In this document: in pieces, positions 1 to 5,960 of the stretch
Position numbering within the stretch: the first letter of the stretch is position 1
How the letters are laid out: each line of letters opens with the position of its first letter
From: Bdellovibrionales bacterium
GTDB lineage: Bacteria > Bdellovibrionota > Bdellovibrionia > Bdellovibrionales > JAMPXM01
Length of the DNA: 6,040 nt
Direction: 5' to 3'
NCBI GenBank assembly: GCA_005793615.1
Contig: SXRI01000306.1
Coordinates: 1 to 6,040, forward strand
The notes under the pieces: generated by a model
The model's input: only the letters and a program-made list of their open reading frames with translations
Told to the model about the DNA's origin: nothing
Database searches by the model: none
Program-made: the position numbers and the translations under genes

Positions 1-624
1 TCCGTTCTTGGACTCGTCGTGCCCGATGGCGGCGAGATCTGGGTGGGTAACCAATCCATCAAAGGTTCTTACGAGTATCGTCAACAGATCGGCTATATGC
101 CGCAAAATCCCGATTTCCCCGCCAATCTCTCAATAGAAGAATTGTTAAATCTCCTAGAGGACGTTCGCGGGCAGAAGGCCGTTGAGCGCGAGCCACTTGT
201 CCGCCTCTTTGACCTCGGCGGACATTCCCGCCAAGCCTTTGGCGTGCTGTCTGGCGGCACAAAGCAGCGCGTAGCAGCCGTCGCGGCATTTATGTTTCAA
301 CCCAAGGTCTTGATTCTCGACGAGCCAACGGTGGGCCTTGATCCGATTTCGGCGCAAAAATTCAAAAGCTGCCTTAAGCAATGCACTGAACGCGGACAAA
401 CCATAATCATGGTCTCGCACGTCATGAGTGAAATCGAGCAACTCGTCGATAACCTCGTCTTTCTTCTTGATGGAAAAGTTCGTTACTGCGGAACGCCCGA
501 TGAGATCACCAATGCACATGGCGATCACCAAAAGGATAAGCAAAAGCTGAGCCTTGAGGCCGCCATTGTCGAACTCATGAAAAAACAGACTTCACCGAAC
601 AGCCAAGGAGTCACTTCACTATGA
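1..624 (+). CDS. nosF: NosF-like ABC transporter ATP-binding protein, 5' end outside window
   Basis: This is the cytoplasmic ATPase of an ABC-2 type transporter, most likely the NosF subunit that with NosY and NosD supports assembly of the copper centres of periplasmic nitrous oxide reductase. The frame is open from base 1 and reads SVLGLVVPDGGEI, the stretch that normally follows Walker A, so the start and Walker A lie to the left. A GTG at 19 is internal and should not be taken as the start. In order one sees the Q-loop (YMPQN, about codons 33-36), the signature LSGGTKQR (about 83-90), Walker B plus D-loop (VLILDEPTVGLDP, about 103-115) and the switch histidine (MVSHV, about 137-141). The last 40 residues form a charged tail. 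The stop overlaps the permease start (ATGA), which implies translational coupling. The ATPase assignment is secure. The Nos assignment rests on the YMPQ region and above all on the neighbour. Confidence 0.88.
   Translation, partial: SVLGLVVPDGGEIWVGNQSIKGSYEYRQQIGYMPQNPDFPANLSIEELLNLLEDVRGQKAVEREPLVRLFDLGGHSRQAFGVLSGGTKQRVAAVAAFMFQPKVLILDEPTVGLDPISAQKFKSCLKQCTERGQTIIMVSHVMSEIEQLVDNLVFLLDGKVRYCGTPDEITNAHGDHQKDKQKLSLEAAIVELMKKQTSPNSQGVTSL
605..610 (+). promoter_or_regulatory. Shine-Dalgarno site of the permease gene
   Basis: AAGGAG lies 10 bases before the ATG at 621, inside the end of the ATPase gene. It supports the choice of 621 as the permease start and a coupled nosF-nosY pair. Confidence 0.6.
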
Positions 625-1388
625 AGGTCTTCAAATACGAAGCACTGAACATTTTGCGAAGCAAGTGGCTGACCATTAACTTTTTAGCGTTCGCACTTTT
701 GACCTGGGCGGTGGGAAGAATCACCGGTGACCCACAACGGACGATGAACTCGGTAGCGAGCTTCAGCGTGATCTTCGTGCCTTTGATCGCGATTCTTTTC
801 AGTACGCTTTACTGGTACGGTGCCGAGCGCTTCACTCACTTGATGCTCACGCAACCGTTGCCGCGCGCGCGTCTCTATTGGTCGCGCCTGGCCGCTATCT
901 GCCTGCTGCTCACGACCAGTACGATCATCGGTCTCAATCTCGGCCTCCTCGTGAGCGGAAGCTGGTCTCTGGGTTCACTGCTATTGGATCTCGTTGTCGC
1001 TGTTCTCAGTTGCACTTTCGTGGCGATTTCAATGTGGTTTTGTGTTTTGAGTAACGATCGCATGCGTGGCGTGGGCATCATGTTCGGACTTTGGCTGTAT
1101 TTTGTCTTGGTTCATGATGGCCTGGTGCTTTTACTTCTTATTGCAGCTCGCGAGTATCCGCTCGATTTGATCGGCGGCCTTCTCGGCGTCACTAACCCCA
1201 TCGGCCTTGCTCGCGTAGTGCTACTTATGGCCAACGAGTCAGCTCTTTTGCTCGGTCATACGGGGGCGCTCGTACGCGAAGTTCTTACTGGGATGAAAGG
1301 CTTTCTGATCGCCGGCGGCTTTGCCACCATTTGGATGGTCATTCCTAGCGTCTTTGGCGCACGCTCGTTCCTTCGCCGCGACTTCTAG
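621..1388 (+). CDS. nosY: NosY-like ABC-2 transporter permease
   Basis: This 255-residue membrane protein is close to the usual NosY length of about 270. It is the likely membrane partner of the ATPase just upstream, in the system thought to supply a sulfur-type or other factor for CuZ-site assembly in nitrous oxide reductase; the exact substrate is not known from sequence. About six hydrophobic segments are visible, near residues 17-33, 48-67, 90-111, 119-142, 150-176 and 227-246. The loop with QPLPRARLYWSRL (78-90) is typical of ABC-2 permeases where they contact the ATPase. The stretch NPIGLARVVLLM followed by LGHTGAL (192-217) resembles the conserved NosY periplasmic region and is the main reason for the name. 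The ATG overlaps the nosF stop by four bases. No nosL-like gene follows directly. A generic ABC-2 permease is the alternative. Confidence 0.82.
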   Translation: MKVFKYEALNILRSKWLTINFLAFALLTWAVGRITGDPQRTMNSVASFSVIFVPLIAILFSTLYWYGAERFTHLMLTQPLPRARLYWSRLAAICLLLTTSTIIGLNLGLLVSGSWSLGSLLLDLVVAVLSCTFVAISMWFCVLSNDRMRGVGIMFGLWLYFVLVHDGLVLLLLIAAREYPLDLIGGLLGVTNPIGLARVVLLMANESALLLGHTGALVREVLTGMKGFLIAGGFATIWMVIPSVFGARSFLRRDF

Positions 1389-1414
1389 AGACCTCCCTCC
1401 CGCCCATTTGCGAC

Positions 1415-1443
1415 GCATGGAATTTGCGGTGCATGGAATTTGC
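1415..1443 (+). repeat. 13-bp direct repeat, period 16, in the nosY-peptidase gap
   Basis: GCATGGAATTTGC occurs perfectly at 1415-1427 and again at 1431-1443, separated by GGT. It sits between the nosY stop and the preferred start of the next gene. Each copy contains an ATG, but only the first (1417) is in frame with the downstream gene. It could be a regulator site or a chance slippage duplication. Confidence 0.8.
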
Positions 1444-1455
1444 AGAGTCCTGCGC

Positions 1456-2502
1456 ATGACTAAAGCACCAATTTCGAGCATTCTGATCGCAGGGTTTGTG
1501 AGTTTTTTTCACCTCTGTCAAGCCGCTGGTCTCCCGGCTGCCACAGCCGGCGGAGCTGCGGTGATTAGGTCCCACAACGCTAGTGAGTTGGTGATTCCCG
1601 TGACTGATTTTGGCCCTGAAGGTAATCAAGATGTTTACAGCCGCTATCAGCGATTTTTAAGTAGTTCGCAACGCTGCGAAATTCTCACTCCTGGACCGCG
1701 AGTTATGCTGACGGGCTTTGGCTTGTTTTCCGGAGTCCCCTACAATATCTCGGGCGCCTTGATTGAGAATTTCGCAATCCCGGAGGTTTGGCCCGAAGAA
1801 CTCTCAACTGCTGATCACCCGCATGTCATCAACTCCTCTCGCCCCCTAAAATCCGGCATTCTCAAGCAAAGCAATCACGGCGTTAAAGTCGTCAATCGAA
1901 AGCTGCGCATCAACCAGCGCGAGCTCAGTGTCTGCCTCGTACTTATCGATGTACTTTGGGATTTTGCCGGCGCCGTGATCGCAGCCGAAATGGAACGCTT
2001 TCAGCCGAATCTGGTTCTGATGTCAGGGCGCGGTGATAGTGACGTGATTCTCGAAGGTGGCGCCAAGAACATCGCCACCAAACTCTCCGGCTTCAAATCT
2101 AACGGCGATATCGATACACGCAACACGCCCGTGAGCTCAACCATTGATACAGGAGCCAGCGGCGACCTAGTGGTGCCGATGACGTGGAACAATCAAGATT
2201 TGCAGGCGCGGATCAGGCCTCTCGTGGGTACGCTTGGGCACCTGGTTTCTGCCCCCCCGTTATGGCGACCGTCGAACTACTACATCTGCAATAACATCAG
2301 TTTCATTGCTTTGAGCGCGGCGGCAGGTTTCCGTTTCAAACTCGCCGGAGACCTCATCGACGTAAATCCGTTGATACACTCCCGACCACAGATCGGCTTC
2401 ATGCACTTACCGGCCGATGCGGAAATTCAGCATGCGACGCTACCGATATGGGTTCATGTGTACGCGAACTTAATTGATCAGGCCTTGCACAACATCCCTT
2501 AG
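1456..2502 (+). CDS. Divergent exported pyroglutamyl-peptidase I (C15) family protein
   Basis: The likely role is a cysteine peptidase that removes N-terminal pyroglutamate, or a related amidase. From the ATG at 1456 the protein has 348 residues, against about 200-215 for usual cytoplasmic Pcp. Family landmarks are in the right order: the N-terminal TGFGLFSGVPYN (86-97, like TGFxPFGGxxxNPS), then SGRGDSDVILEGGAKNIA (190-207) where E200 fits the catalytic Glu, then SNYYICNN (273-280) where C278 fits the catalytic Cys, and GFMHLP (314-319) where H317 fits the catalytic His. The start is chosen because it gives a signal peptide: MTKAP, a hydrophobic run to about residue 22 and a possible cleavage near CQA/AG. 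An in-frame ATG at 1417 would put 13 extra residues before it. Neither start has a strong ribosome site. The extra length is an N-terminal region of about 60 residues after the signal plus inserts around 105-145 and 210-240. Specificity is inferred, since overall similarity to classic Pcp is low. Confidence 0.68.
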   Translation: MTKAPISSILIAGFVSFFHLCQAAGLPAATAGGAAVIRSHNASELVIPVTDFGPEGNQDVYSRYQRFLSSSQRCEILTPGPRVMLTGFGLFSGVPYNISGALIENFAIPEVWPEELSTADHPHVINSSRPLKSGILKQSNHGVKVVNRKLRINQRELSVCLVLIDVLWDFAGAVIAAEMERFQPNLVLMSGRGDSDVILEGGAKNIATKLSGFKSNGDIDTRNTPVSSTIDTGASGDLVVPMTWNNQDLQARIRPLVGTLGHLVSAPPLWRPSNYYICNNISFIALSAAAGFRFKLAGDLIDVNPLIHSRPQIGFMHLPADAEIQHATLPIWVHVYANLIDQALHNIP

Positions 2503-2521
2503 CAGCGGTAACGTCAAAGAC

Positions 2522-3049
2522 ATGAAAGCCTGGTGTTACATTGATGTTGGCCGAAATCAAAAAGCAAAGATCGACCGCGAGGATCTAGAGCGCGTCAACA
2601 AACACACTTGGCGAGTGACCAAGGGAACGACGGGTCGAGCGCGCGTTGTGACCTCGATACGTGGCCCCAGCGGTGTTAAGCAAGTGACTCTCGGAAAATT
2701 TTTGATGAAGCCGCCACGAGGCAAACAGGTTTACCCGCGTCGATTCAACGACGGTCTCGACTATCGTAAAGGCAACTTGGTTGTGTGCACGCTGAGCGAG
2801 CGCCAACGTTTATTGCCGAAGAAACGCGGCAACGCATCTTCAAATTTCCGCGGTGTTTCGTATTCACAATCAGAGCGCAAGTGGCGGGCAGGCATTGAGG
2901 TCAAAGGACTGTCAATTAACCTCGGCAGTTTCGAGCGCGAGGTTGAAGCCGCCCGGGCCTACAATCTTGCCGCCAAGAAACACTTCGGCGAGCTGGCCTA
3001 TCAGAATCCGCTCACCCGGCAATCCGATCGCCGCAAAAAAAAGAGCTGA
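2522..3049 (+). CDS. AP2-domain DNA-binding protein with degenerate HNH-like N-terminus
   Basis: This is a 175-residue basic protein. The C-terminal half (about 107-162) is an AP2 domain: SSNFRGVSY, then KWRAGIEVKG, INLGSF and EVEAARAYNLAAKKHFGELAYQN, matching the three-strand plus helix pattern of bacterial and phage AP2 domains. The N-terminal part (about 1-95) follows the layout of phage-type HNH homing endonucleases that carry AP2. However, the position of the usual MHR motif reads LGKFLM, and the usual VDHxxGxxLDNR reads VYPRRFNDGLDYRKGNL. The two catalytic histidines are therefore missing and only the Asn-containing loop remains, so it is probably a non-cutting DNA binder. A lysine-rich tail (RRKKKS) ends it. 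The ATG at 2522 is preferred; an in-frame TTG at 2474 would overlap the upstream gene. It lies 19 bases after the peptidase gene on the same strand and could be cotranscribed. No partner or target is evident. Confidence 0.72.
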   Translation: MKAWCYIDVGRNQKAKIDREDLERVNKHTWRVTKGTTGRARVVTSIRGPSGVKQVTLGKFLMKPPRGKQVYPRRFNDGLDYRKGNLVVCTLSERQRLLPKKRGNASSNFRGVSYSQSERKWRAGIEVKGLSINLGSFEREVEAARAYNLAAKKHFGELAYQNPLTRQSDRRKKKS

Positions 3050-3090
3050 CCGTCAAGTTCTCGCCAATCTCTCGGCAGACTCTCTTGCCA

Positions 3091-3708
3091 CTAAAACGAG
3101 AAGTGAGTTTGAGCGCGGCGAATGTCATCAACCAAGCTGTGCAATTGACTCAATGCCGAGGAAAGCGCGGTTTCATGGGTCTCCACCATACGCTTAATGC
3201 CGCGATCTTCTTTGACTTGGGTTTTTAGCTGACGAAGCGCCGCACGCGCACCTTCAATTGAGAAGCGATCGTCATACAGAAGTTTTTTTATCATCATCGC
3301 GGTTTCAACATCGCGGCGACTGTAGACTCGCTGATTATTTTTCGACTTGCGTGGGCGAAGCATCTCAAATTCGCTCTCCCAATAACGAAGAACGTACTGC
3401 TTCACTCCGACCATCTCGGCGGCTTCGCCGATCTTAAACGCCATTTTATCGGGAATCGCTTCAAGCTCTTCAATCAACTCAGAGCCGGGTTCAACCACGG
3501 CATCGGGCAGGTTGCCATCAAGCATCTGAAGCACTTCGGAGAGATCATGCGAACCCGCCGATTCAACGTCGCTAGTGGAGAGGTTCTCGATCTGATACTT
3601 GATCGTTATGATCTCGTTAGGCTTCTGACCATCCATTGCGACCACTGGAACTTGCTCCAAGGTTTCACCCTCACTCATCATCCTGCAATCCGGTGATGTC
3701 TTCGCCAT
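3091..3708 (-). CDS. MerR-family transcriptional regulator downstream of ihfA
   Basis: This is a 205-residue putative DNA-binding regulator. Residues 90-158 form a clear MerR winged-helix domain: FKIGEAAEMVGVKQYVLRYWE, then the wing NNQRVYSRRDVE and KKLLYDDRFSIEGARAAL. The VLRYWExEF wording is that of the short MerR-like proteins encoded after ihfA in Pseudomonas and delta-type bacteria. An acidic, low-conservation extension of about 85 residues precedes it, and a likely coiled-coil helix (about 160-200) follows, as in dimerising MerR proteins. The only cysteine (C8) is near the N-terminus, so metal sensing is unlikely. The ATG at 3708 has AAAGG (3718-3722) nine bases upstream but overlaps ihfA by 38 bases. 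ATGs at 3681 and 3678, which overlap the ihfA stop by 11 and 8 bases, are equally reasonable starts and would remove 9 or 10 residues. The target genes are unknown. Confidence 0.85.
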   Translation of the reverse strand: MAKTSPDCRMMSEGETLEQVPVVAMDGQKPNEIITIKYQIENLSTSDVESAGSHDLSEVLQMLDGNLPDAVVEPGSELIEELEAIPDKMAFKIGEAAEMVGVKQYVLRYWESEFEMLRPRKSKNNQRVYSRRDVETAMMIKKLLYDDRFSIEGARAALRQLKTQVKEDRGIKRMVETHETALSSALSQLHSLVDDIRRAQTHFSF

Positions 3709-4006
3709 TGAGCATTGCCTTTAAGACTTGTGAAGGACGGAACGTCAACACACGACGAGCACTGATCTTGATTTGCTCGCCCGTTTGCGGGTTACGCCCG
3801 ACACGTTCATTCTTTTCGCGCACGACAAAATTGCCGAAACCAGAGATCTTAACCTTATCTCCACGAGTCAGGACATCCTTTAAGCTTGTGAACACCAGCT
3901 CGACTAGCTCAGAGGCCTCCTTTTTCGAGAATCCAATCTTCTGATAGACCTTCTCGACGATGTCCGCCTTTGTCATTGTCGAACGCCCGAGGTTTTGTCC
4001 GCTCAT
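3671..4006 (-). CDS. ihfA: Integration host factor alpha subunit
   Basis: IhfA is a nucleoid-associated, sequence-preferring DNA-bending protein that works as a heterodimer with IhfB in replication, recombination and sigma-54 promoter control. The 111-residue product fits the usual length of about 100. It has the N-terminal MTKADIVEKVY helix (11-21), the FSKKEASELVELVF dimer helix, the GFGNFVVREKNERVGRNPQTGE family signature (56-77) and the arm with the DNA-intercalating proline at P73. ISARRVLTFRPSQVLK (81-96) favours the alpha type over HU. The frame is open much further upstream, to 4225, but that part is not IHF-like. The ATG at 4006 is chosen because GGGAAGGGA precedes it, while the ATG at 3976 (101 aa) lacks a ribosome site. 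It lies downstream of pheT, as in E. coli, and its end overlaps the MerR-type gene. HU is the less likely alternative. Confidence 0.92.
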   Translation of the reverse strand: MSGQNLGRSTMTKADIVEKVYQKIGFSKKEASELVELVFTSLKDVLTRGDKVKISGFGNFVVREKNERVGRNPQTGEQIKISARRVLTFRPSQVLKAMLNGEDITGLQDDE

Positions 4007-4008
4007 AG

Positions 4009-4017
4009 TCCCTTCCC
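4009..4017 (-). promoter_or_regulatory. Ribosome binding site that sets the ihfA start
   Basis: On the minus strand GGGAAGGGA ends three bases before the ATG at 4006. Its AAGG core is at a workable distance. No comparable site precedes the internal ATG at 3976. Confidence 0.55.
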
Positions 4018-4137
4018 GTCCTAACGATCCTTCGTCACTATTCCCGATACCAGTCGAAATTCTCAAGACCTTTGCTCTAAAGGCTACCAAGTGCTTGGAA
4101 ACTTTCAAGGATTGTTTATTAGTCTGGTAGAGTTGTG

Positions 4138-4161
4138 GGCCTGTGTTAGCAACAACAGGCC
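4138..4161 (-). promoter_or_regulatory. Strong stem-loop in the pheT-ihfA gap, with an alternative hairpin
   Basis: GGCCTGT and ACAGGCC form a perfect 7-bp stem. Read on the minus strand the stem continues with GTT/AAC around a GCT loop after one bulged T, giving about 10 pairs. A third GGCC arm at 4165-4168 makes AGGCCTAAGGCCT (4157-4169), a competing 5-bp hairpin that uses the same arm. No T-run follows on the minus strand, so it is not a standard terminator. It may be an RNA processing or attenuation-like element in the leader of ihfA, or a protein site. Confidence 0.5.
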
Positions 4162-4204
4162 TAAGGCCTAGAAAGGTAGACAAGAACTCACCTCGCAGCG
4201 CGCC

Positions 4205-4230
4205 AGAAACACGCACCAAAAACACGCACC
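4205..4230. repeat. Tandem 13-bp repeat just after the pheT stop
   Basis: AGAAACACGCACC (4205-4217) is followed directly by AAAAACACGCACC (4218-4230), with one mismatch in 13. It lies 20 bases beyond the pheT stop, in the long spacer before ihfA. Function is unknown; a tandem binding site or simple slippage are both possible. The remainder of the 4007-4250 spacer shows no gene. TTGAAA near 4107-4112 (minus strand) could be a -35 box, but no convincing -10 follows. Confidence 0.7.
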
Positions 4231-4250
4231 AGAAGTGTTCACAAACGAAC

Positions 4251-5960
4251 CTATTGGCGCAAAGAGATTCCGAACTTTTGGCTCACGGCAGTGACCACCT
4301 TATCTCGCAATTCGTTGACCTTCTGGTCCTCAAGCGTCGTATCCTGGGCCTGAAAAAGCATACGGAAGGCCACCGACTTCTGCTCAGGCGCCAGGTTGCC
4401 GCCTTCAAAGACGTCAAAGACGCGTACTTCGCGCAAGAGCTCGCCGCCCGTTTTGCGGATCTCGGCCTCGACCGTTGCCGCCGCTAAAGTCTTCGGCATT
4501 AACAGTGCGATGTCGCGATCTACCGCCGGCATTCTCGTGATCGGTAGATATTTCGGAAGCCGTGGTTGCCCGTTCAACAGACGTTCAAGGTTAAACTCGG
4601 CGAGCGCAACACTTTCGCGAACCTTCAACTCTTCGGCAAGCGCCGGATGAATCGCTCCAATAAACCCACAAGGTTTACCTTCGAATTCCAAAATCGCGGC
4701 CTGACTCGGGTGCAAGAACTCTGGGATCTGCTTACTCTCACCAGGAGCCGGCTGCAGCCAACGCCATTTCTTGATACCCATCGCACGCAGCAAGTTCTCG
4801 ACCGTCGCCTTCAATTGAAAGACAATCGGCGCTCCAGCCGCTTTTCGCCACAAATCAGGCGCTTCACCCCAGTACGCAAATCCAAGTCGAGCTTGCTGAG
4901 CATAGAGAACTTCCGCGTTAGGGCCAGAGTTAGGGCCAGAGTTAGGGCCAGAGTTAGGGCCAGAGTTAGCGCCAAGCGTAGAAAAGTGCCCAAAGCCAAG
5001 CTCAAACAGCCGCCCATGGGGGTTACCTTGACGCGAGTTATGCTGCAGATTCTTGACTAGCCACGGCACCAACGACGTTCGCATCACATTCAGTTCTTCA
5101 TTGAGCGGGTTCACCAGCTTGATCGGCTGCTCAGCGACTTCAAGACCGCACAAACGAAGGCGCTCCGTTTGCCCCAAAACATGATCTTGAAATGTACTGC
5201 TGACAAAGCCGTAATTCACAGCTTGCAGACACCCTTCACCTTGCAACAAGCGGCGCATTTTACACTCAAGTATGTACAGCTGATCATGCTCAGCCGGCAT
5301 CGTCTGCGCCGTAGGCAAAGTTTCTGGAATATGCTGATAGCCATTGAGCCGCGCGTACTCTTCAACCAAATCCATATCAACGTTGAGATCCCAACGGAAC
5401 ATTGGCGGAAGGATTTGCCACCCTAAAACATCACCCGGCAAAGGATCAATGCTGCAACCAAGGCGCTGCATCCATTGCTTGAAATCATCGGGCGGAACCT
5501 GATAACCGAGGCGATCCTCGATCGTTTGATGCCTGATCTCAATCGCCGAACGCGTCAGGGGGTGCGGATAAAGATCATAGGAATCGTTGAGAATGCTACC
5601 ACCTGCCACCTGCTGAATCAGAACCGCGGCTCGTTCCAGCGCCAGCGGTACGGCTTCAGGATTCGTGCCGCGCGCAAATCGATATGAGGAATCAGTCTCA
5701 ACACCAAATTTGCGAGCCGTACGTCGAACTGCCGCCGGCGCGAAATATGCGGACTCTATAAAAATCTCAGTGGTGTCGTCTTGGATGCCTGAATTTTTAC
5801 CGCCAACAATGCCCGCAAGAGCAACAGCTCTCGAACCATCGCGAATCGTGAGTTCACTGCCATCCAAAGTTAACTCAGTGCCATCCAGAGTCGTGAACTT
5901 CTCGCCGGCTTCAGCACGATCAATCACGATATGCTTGATGTCCAGCATAATTTTTTTCAA
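4251..5960 (-). CDS. pheT: Phenylalanyl-tRNA synthetase beta chain, N-terminally truncated
   Basis: PheT pairs with PheS as the (alpha-beta)2 enzyme that charges tRNA-Phe. The 569 residues cover only the C-terminal 70% of the bacterial protein (about 795-800). Visible are the end of the B3/B4 domain (9-125; LDGTEL, AGIVGGKNSGI, ESAYFAP, ARKFGVETDSSYRFARG), the B5 domain (about 135-212, with the metal-site-type DMDLVEEYARLNGY), the catalytic-like core (about 225-455, VNPLNEELNVMRTSLVPWL, RLFELGFG) and the C-terminal ferredoxin-fold anticodon-binding domain (about 472-569). The N-terminal EMAP/tRNA-binding domain and most of B3/B4, equivalent to about the first 280 residues in E. coli, are absent. 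The frame closes at a stop at 6003-6005. The TTG at 5960 and ATG at 5948 are formal starts only, neither with a good ribosome site. A Gly-Pro-Asn-Ser linker at 331-348 is an insertion. Identity is secure; whether this is a working gene is not. Confidence 0.9.
   Translation of the reverse strand: MKKIMLDIKHIVIDRAEAGEKFTTLDGTELTLDGSELTIRDGSRAVALAGIVGGKNSGIQDDTTEIFIESAYFAPAAVRRTARKFGVETDSSYRFARGTNPEAVPLALERAAVLIQQVAGGSILNDSYDLYPHPLTRSAIEIRHQTIEDRLGYQVPPDDFKQWMQRLGCSIDPLPGDVLGWQILPPMFRWDLNVDMDLVEEYARLNGYQHIPETLPTAQTMPAEHDQLYILECKMRRLLQGEGCLQAVNYGFVSSTFQDHVLGQTERLRLCGLEVAEQPIKLVNPLNEELNVMRTSLVPWLVKNLQHNSRQGNPHGRLFELGFGHFSTLGANSGPNSGPNSGPNSGPNAEVLYAQQARLGFAYWGEAPDLWRKAAGAPIVFQLKATVENLLRAMGIKKWRWLQPAPGESKQIPEFLHPSQAAILEFEGKPCGFIGAIHPALAEELKVRESVALAEFNLERLLNGQPRLPKYLPITRMPAVDRDIALLMPKTLAAATVEAEIRKTGGELLREVRVFDVFEGGNLAPEQKSVAFRMLFQAQDTTLEDQKVNELRDKVVTAVSQKFGISLRQ
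4921..4968 (-). repeat. Four perfect 12-bp tandem repeats inside pheT
   Basis: GGGCCAGAGTTA is repeated four times without a mismatch, with partial units at both edges. It stays in frame and encodes repeated Asn-Ser-Gly-Pro (protein residues 332-348 of the pheT product). It sits in a loop of the catalytic-like core between RLFELGFG and LGFAYWG, where E. coli PheT has no such run. The perfect DNA identity points to recent slippage expansion. Confidence 0.95.

Noticed and set aside
3036..3076. Possible terminator in the convergent gap: a GCCGA-GAGA-TTGGC hairpin and an eight-T run on the minus strand
   Set aside because: The hairpin has only five pairs including a G-T, and lies about 20 bases from the T-run, which falls in the coding end of the AP2 gene. 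It is not a standard terminator.
4007..4225. N-terminal extension of IhfA up to 4225
   Set aside because: The upstream open frame does not resemble any IHF sequence and overlaps the repeat and hairpin; the ATG at 4006 has the ribosome site and gives the normal size.
4921..4968. TTAGGG hexamers resembling telomere repeats
   Set aside because: The hexamers are spaced every 12 bases as part of a coding repeat inside pheT, not a continuous telomeric array.
5858..5887. Near-repeat of TGCCATCCA with a 21-base period within pheT (LDGTELT/LDGSELT)
   Set aside because: The protein aligns with E. coli PheT without extra length here, so it is not an inserted duplication and is probably ordinary sequence similarity.
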